Positions 58,635 through 64,000 of a stretch of DNA of 64,000 nt are shown here, one piece after another. Below the pieces are notes generated by a model that saw only the letters and a list, made by a program, of their open reading frames with translations, made no database searches and was not told the DNA's origin. Source of the stretch: Isoetes taiwanensis. Lineage: Eukaryota; Streptophyta; Lycopodiopsida; Isoetales; Isoetaceae. The DNA is taken from the NCBI GenBank assembly GCA_021234155.1, contig JAJEKV010000003.1, positions 22,969,569 through 23,033,568 of the forward strand, written 5' to 3'. A program made the position numbers and the translations under genes. Numbering within the stretch: position 1 is the first letter of the stretch; the number at the start of each line of letters is the position of its first letter.

Positions 58635-59640
58635 GACAACCAACACATAACAACCATTGACATTAACAACCAACACATAACTACCATTGACATTAATTAA
58701 CACAACCATTGGGTCCAACACATTTAAATTAAAATCCCCCTTAAACCCCCTTTGGTTTGGGTGCATATTCACACGGGGGGTGACTCCAGGCAACGAGAGC
58801 TGTTGGATAGGCATATTCACCCCTTATTCCTTAATCTACACCGTACGTAAAGTTCCTCATTTGTGGGGTATGCAAGTACAAAATTTGTTATACTGTATAA
58901 CAAGATGCCATGGGCAGATGCCCTGCTGGAGCACAGAGCCTGCGGCCATGGATATACCAGCATAGATTGCATTCCGACGGCCATAGATGGGGCAGTTTCA
59001 AAAGGAGAAAAAAGAGATGTGGTACTATTTTTCAAAGAAATGGCGTGGAATTTCTTGCCGAGGAGCATAATGCACAGAGATTTGACTATGGCAGGTTGTA
59101 GTTGTAGCTAATCCTTGGTAATTTAGGTTTTTTTTTTTTTTTTTAGCGCAACAGCCTAACCTCGGGTGTCAAGTTATCTTGAAGCCTAGCCTATCCACGT
59201 GTCTTAAAATCCAAGGTGGAGTTCACCTAGCCGTTAGATCTTAATCTATGAAAATGGACGATTAAGAAAAATATTTAAGTATGTGACTGTTGTGAACCGT
59301 GCCTCTTCCGGAACCGTGCCCTAGCTTTAGTGGAGCCATTTATTCTTCTCGAGATGTTTCTTGATCTGTGGTTGGATCCAGTATATGGCAAGGAAGGTCC
59401 GGTGGTATAGCGTAGCGCTCATCTCTTCCTTCTGCTTGAACATCCATTTTCGTTTTTTTCATGAGCGGCTTCTGCAGCCTGCAAGATGTCTGGCTTTTCG
59501 AGCAAGCTCTGATCTTGCTTCTGCATCAGGAGCTCTTTGGCAGGGGCATCTCTATGTTTTGATTCCAGGCAAAATCAGGCATCAACAACGATTTGGGTCT
59601 AAGATTTTGAGCATGTAGGGTATCATTGTGACTGTAAGCT
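58635..59640. other. Junction region, no gene
   Basis: A 28-bp tandem repeat (CCAACACATAAC.ACCATTGA) is at about 58638-58695. 58905-59128 is the direct copy of 51170-51410. A T16-19 run lies at 59130-59148. 59330-59620 has an ORF without a recognisable domain. Confidence 0.5.
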
Positions 59641-60773
59641 GCTAGATTATATTGATGGCATTTCTTCTCTAGAGCAGAATTTGTCTGGTTTGAGGGAATG
59701 TTATTCTGTCACGGATGGTGATGAATCCACTATTATTGTTGTGCAGTTCTCAAATGGTACTGTTCCAGAGCTTCTAGAAATATTAGAAATATTGATCCCA
59801 ATGTGGTGGTGAGGGAGAAATAGGTAAATAATGGGCTTATTGTAATCCAGGATGCTGTTTCATGCTTAGGCTTTGCTAATATTTCTGGTAGTTCAAGGCC
59901 GTGGTCTATTAGCAAGGATTTCCTTACAAAATTGATCCTAAGAGCTTCGATGTTCCATGTAAGTATTATTTATATTTTTCAAGTTGTCTTTGTGTTACGC
60001 TAGTCTTCTTGTTCCTGACTAATGTCAGTGACACCAAAAAAATTCTGATATTTCAAATCAATGGCTCCATTGAAGACTGGGGCCTTGGAGCAGAGTTGGA
60101 ATTTGATTGTTGTAATGCAACTCAATGTGCTCAACTTAAGCAGGTTGCCAGATTCTGCAAAAAATTGAACAGCAATGCCACTTCTTGTCCTTCCTCCTTA
60201 AAGTCCAAATATCATGCTCGCTGCATGTTGGCTGCATTTACTAGCAAAGATAGAAGCCAATAATAGTTCTGAACAACTCTGCTATTAAGAATGTAGGAAT
60301 CATTTCCTATTCTGGGTCCTTTAATCCATCCATAAGTCTCCTACCTGAATTACAGCTGGTTGTCGTGAAAAATTCAAGTAGTCATGAACTGGTAACTTAC
60401 AATTTTATGGAACTTGAAAAGGCCACTGCAACATGGTTGCAATTACAGAATTCATATCCCAATGTTGGTACTCAATGCAAAGACATTGAGCAGATAACCG
60501 TGTGCTCTATGCCAACCATATGCTCCATTCTGAGTTAGTACAACAATCCATCTGATCCCATTTATGTGGAGTGCTTAGAAATCCCTGAAAATGTGTCAAG
60601 TGACCAGTGCAAAGATCTCTTTGCATGGAAGGGAAACAAACTGAACTCGCAGGGGCTGCAGGAGCTTTGCAAATGGAAGATAAATAATTGCAATAAAACA
60701 CCTGGTTATGCCCTCAAGTCTTACAGATGTACCTACAGGGGTAAGGCAACCAGTATTTTCTCAATCATGTTTT
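59641..60773 (+). pseudogene. Unknown Cys-rich, possibly secreted protein; frame broken
   Basis: Open segments in changing frames: about 59670 LSGLRECYSVTDGDESTIIV and FSNGTVPELLEILEI; 60009-60263 ILIFQINGSIEDWGLGAELE, FDCCNATQCAQLKQVARFCK; about 60255-60535 VGIISYSGSFNPSISLLPEL, NSYPNVGTQCKDIEQITVCS; 60566-60773 FAWKGNKLNSQGLQELCKWK and NNCNKTPGYALKSYRCTYRG. Many Cys residues and N-x-S/T sites suggest an extracellular domain. A frame change occurs near 60255 and an in-frame stop near 60536. I do not recognise the family. The parts are collinear, so it is probably one damaged host gene, or a gene with small introns I misread. Confidence 0.5.
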
Positions 60774-62315
60774 AGGTTAATTTCCTGATGCAAGAAAGAT
60801 GTTCACCATCATTTTGCATTTTGCAGGATGATCTGTATTCAAAATTAACAGGCAGGGTTCGAAAAATATTTGAGGTACAACCAGAAAAATATTTGAGGTA
60901 CAACCAGAAAATTTGCCAGCGTATGTTAGTGTATACTAGATTTCCTTTATAGTAAAGCTCAAAAATATCGGATTTTACATATAAACTCTATTTTTGCTAC
61001 CAATTTTTTTCCCGGCATCCAAAACTGCCAACCGGAAAATAAGGACTTCAATCGGCAATCCTCGAGTTTAACCCCCACTTTTTCGATCCCTGTTAACAGG
61101 TTACATCGACAAGTACAACAAGAAAGGTTATGAGAGGATTATGTGTACAAATACCGGCTACTGTATTATCCGGCCTAGACACCTATTGTAGTATCCGCCC
61201 CCCCTCCCCCCGGAAGAATCTGGCCCCCCTCTTCTGCATGGTCAAAAATGCCATTTAAATGAAATTAAATCAAATTATTAACACCATTAGGTGAATTGAT
61301 TTCTGGTGCTAATTATTATTCCTATGGCTGTCTGTAAGCCGAGATATGAACCTTTACATGGGTGATTGGCGCCCATGAACTTCAAGTGGTTGCTGCACCA
61401 ACATTGATGTAAAAAGCAAATTGCACAGTTTTCTATGAAGACTATTGACTTACAATGCAAATTATATAATGAAGAAATTGATGACAACATACGGGCAACT
61501 CGACAATGGAACATCAAACCAAAGAATGCAACATAAATTATGATGGAGAGATTGATGACAACATATGGGCAACTCGAGAATGAAAATCGAACTCAAAACA
61601 AGCTTTCATTCGAACTTAGTTAAAATCAATGTAGAATACTGGTATCATAAAAGAAGACGCGAAATGCAACACAAAAAGCCAATAAATCAACATCAAAACA
61701 TTTGTAAATCAACACAAAAAGCCAATAAATCAACATCAAAACATTTGTAAATCAACATTTCATTTGCCTGTTATAAATGCATAATATTCTATTTAACAAC
61801 GCATATTAATTTTCATGGTTTTAATCCAGCCTTTATAGTTGCTTAGTCTAAATATTCCTTTAACTAATCATTTTTTCTATCAAATGTTTTCCTCAACAAT
61901 TTAACCTAATCAAATGCAAATTGAATCTAAGCCTAAAATTGCCCAAGTCTTCTGTTGCGCCTTTTTGCTAGTTTTTTTTTTTTTAATGTATGGATCTGTT
62001 TTAATCACCATAATATGCACATATTCAAGCCAATAGGATACTACATGATCTATCAGTAGTTGAATCTAGGGTTAACCTTGTACTATGGTACCCTACTGGG
62101 TAAGTATAAATTACATGGGTTAAATATTAACATGCTTTATTCTGAATCATAGAGGAAAGTAGCCTCCGAGCATTTAATGCTCTTAGCCATCTAATTAAGA
62201 AAATTTCAGAGTTTTGGTGGCTCAAGAAATCGTATCATGAGGTGAATCAGCTTACATGCTACCAATATTGAATGCCCGAGACCCTCCTAGGTAATTTACC
62301 TCTGATTTGGACGGG
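60774..62315. other. No gene; small tandem repeat
   Basis: A perfect 43-bp tandem duplication (AACACAAAAAGCCAATAAAT ...) lies at 61668-61753; ATATTTGAGGTACAACCAGA is doubled at about 60867-60910; CCGCCCCCCCTCCCCCC at about 61196. Otherwise unassigned. Confidence 0.5.
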
Positions 62316-62633
62316 ATGGGTTACTTCTCCGATTGCAGCTCTAGTAGCCGTAGCTCTGAAGAATGCAGAGCGCCCACTGCTGAAATAGACGAAGAATCTT
62401 TGTGGTGTGAGAACTCTGTTAAGTTTGAAGCCCTCACTATGGATAGAAGAGGAAGCGGCCGTGGCTATGAATCAAAATGGGGTTTTGATGGAAATGGAAG
62501 TTTTGGTGCAAAGAGGGGCACCGGTTTCAATAGAAAACCGACATACCAACACAGGGGAAATACTTCAAATGATCATTTCGTCCCTGAGACGCAAGTGGAA
62601 GACGATCTTTCATCAAATGAAGATGATTTTCAG
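62316..62633 (+). CDS. First exon of an unrecognised gene
   Basis: From the ATG at 62316 (a stop precedes it in frame and no acceptor lies between) to an AG/GTAACC donor after 62633, exactly 106 codons. It reads MGYFSDCSSSSRSSEECRAP, is acidic and Ser-rich, then Gly/Arg-rich (RRGSGRGYESKWGFDGNG), and ends in an acidic EDDLSSNEDDFQ. Low complexity suggests a disordered nuclear or RNA-associated protein, which is inference. Downstream exons are not identified within the window. Base use and lack of repeats around it suggest this is an ordinary gene at the edge of the repeat-rich region. Confidence 0.5.
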
Positions 62634-64000
62634 GTAACCTTTCAGATTTCTATTTTGTCTGCATGATTAGGGTGATGAGGTGCCGGAATGGAAACCATAA
62701 AATCATGCTTGCATGCTGGTCCCATTCTCCAAAAAATACAGGTGATACACAGCTAATGCCTCTAAAGGAGACATGTATTTACTTCCATGGAATTATGTAG
62801 TTTATTTCGAGACTGATAAATCGAATATGGAGTCATTTGGTTTTACTGATCTGATATGATTATGATGACTACCCTTTGTCTATTTCTACATTTTAGATTA
62901 CATTTATAAGCTGATGGTCAAGGACCAACAATGCTTCTTACAAAAGGAATTGCTGGCTCATAAATTTAGAATAGAGCAGGCTTCCCGGAGCATGAATATC
63001 TAAAACCTGTTATTTCTGATATGGTAAAATCAGAATAGTAGTTCTAAACTTCTCTTTTGTGTAATTTTACTTGCTGATGGAAGCATATAAGCATGTGTTC
63101 CTTTTATTCTTTCTCTAAGTATCTTGTATATTCTGATTTGTGGAGTACTGATCATGGGCAAAGGAGTACAATGGGTGAAAGGCGATAAGCCAGGAAACAC
63201 CCAATGTACCTTTTGGCCCTGGCTTTATTACCGAGTCTATCGCTAATATTAGCTTGTTTGGCTGCAGGTACGTGGTGATTCCTCTCTCATTGTGCTCTAT
63301 TTGCTTCTCTGGTGTATACTTGCTTGTTAGGATATGGAGATCAAAGAAAGAAGAATGGTATAAAATCGATTACAAGTGCATGGCATGATAACTGGAAACC
63401 ATGGCACAGCATAATTTGGTACAATGATGAATATGCTGGTCTAAAAACCTTATGGTAGGATTGGATCTACTACATACTATGTTTAAGCTTATATTGGTAA
63501 ATGTATGTAAAGACATCTTGTCCACTGTTTTCTGAAAGTGAGGCAACCTCTCATACTATGATCTACAGCAGGTAACCTTTTTACCATAATATTATGATGC
63601 TGATAGATATTTTGGCAATATGCATAACTGTAGGCCGATGTAAAGGCTTAATGCCTTAAAACCTGTATTGAGACAGTAATGCACTATTTTGGAGAACTAA
63701 TATCATAATAAGGAATCTCTTTTGGACAGTAATGGTAGTATAAATATGTCTAATTCCATATACTACTGCATGGCTGATGTAATAACTGGATATCAAACGG
63801 CATGGTTGAAATGCAAAATATATCATATCCATAATTTACTCGGGTTTATTGTGGTTGGAATCTAATGTTCAGAAATACATTATAACTTACATGCAATTTG
63901 TCTACATGCATTGACATGCAAAACTTGGATGCATGATTGTCATGCATGTAATATAGCAGATTTTCAAAAGTTCCTTTAGTTTGGAAAAGTTTAAAATATG
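62634..64000. other. Presumed intron, no exon recognised
   Basis: AT-rich with many GTATG and TGCATG motifs; a large first intron of the gene starting at 62316 would fit. No further exon could be called. Confidence 0.4.

Noticed and set aside
59390-59420. tRNA-like start GGTCCGGTGGTATAGC
   Set aside because: No B box or acceptor-stem pairing downstream, so no tRNA call.

Overview
The window reads as repeat-dense nuclear DNA of a land plant. The evidence is spliceosomal GT..AG introns, plant-type gene families (an S-type anion channel of the SLAC1/SLAH family, an ankyrin/PGG membrane protein, a Tas-like aldo-keto reductase), Ty3/gypsy chromovirus pol, LTR elements with initiator-Met-tRNA primer sites, and L1-type LINE tails. 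The sequence is AT-rich with sharply bounded GC-rich islands. I lean towards a fern or other large-genome non-flowering vascular plant, but only weakly. There are no bacterial operons, no CRISPR arrays, and no tRNA or rRNA genes that I can recognise.

Layout. 1-7 kb: 3' end of a Ty3/gypsy element, then a mosaic of inverted-duplicate blocks holding a non-autonomous hAT element, an antisense SLAH channel fragment and one copy of a gene for an acidic protein starting MAELDDEDF. 7-11 kb: two tandem copies of a Tas-like reductase fragment, then a 1.6-kb pyrimidine tract. 11.8-15.5 kb: a 1.76-kb tandem duplication with still-open exons. 16.6-20.0 kb: a GC-rich tandem array with a unit of about 1.1 kb. 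21.6-22.9 kb: chromovirus integrase/chromodomain fossil. 23-25.7 kb: the best intact gene, a seven-exon minus-strand coiled-coil/RING protein of 547 residues with a MITE in one intron. 26.5-29.4 kb: inverted copies of left-arm blocks around an ankyrin/PGG gene remnant. 29.6-34 kb: a LINE split by an LTR element. 35-38.3 kb: a second, minus-strand copy of the window-start Ty3 LTR with downstream internal sequence. 42-46 kb and 56-58.6 kb: directly repeated blocks, one carrying a three-LTR TRIM. 46.5-49.1 kb: local tandem repeats. 50-54.3 kb: inverted counterparts of 3.5-6.8 kb, with the better SLAH copy. 54.3-55 kb: LINE tail and a heat-shock-element palindrome ahead of a TATA box. 59.6-60.8 kb: a broken unknown Cys-rich gene. 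62.3 kb: one exon of an unknown gene.

The genes do not form a pathway. The unifying feature is repeated shuffling: the same few gene fragments occur two to four times, in both orientations, joined to different neighbours. Because several elements sit in only one member of a duplicate pair, the other member records the empty site. This fixes element ends, target duplications and relative age from this sequence alone (hAT at 2189-2972, TRIM at 44311-44854, MITE at 26611-26893, Ty3 LTR at 48-1628). All comparisons were made by eye; coordinates of diverged repeat edges are good to roughly 10-30 bases.
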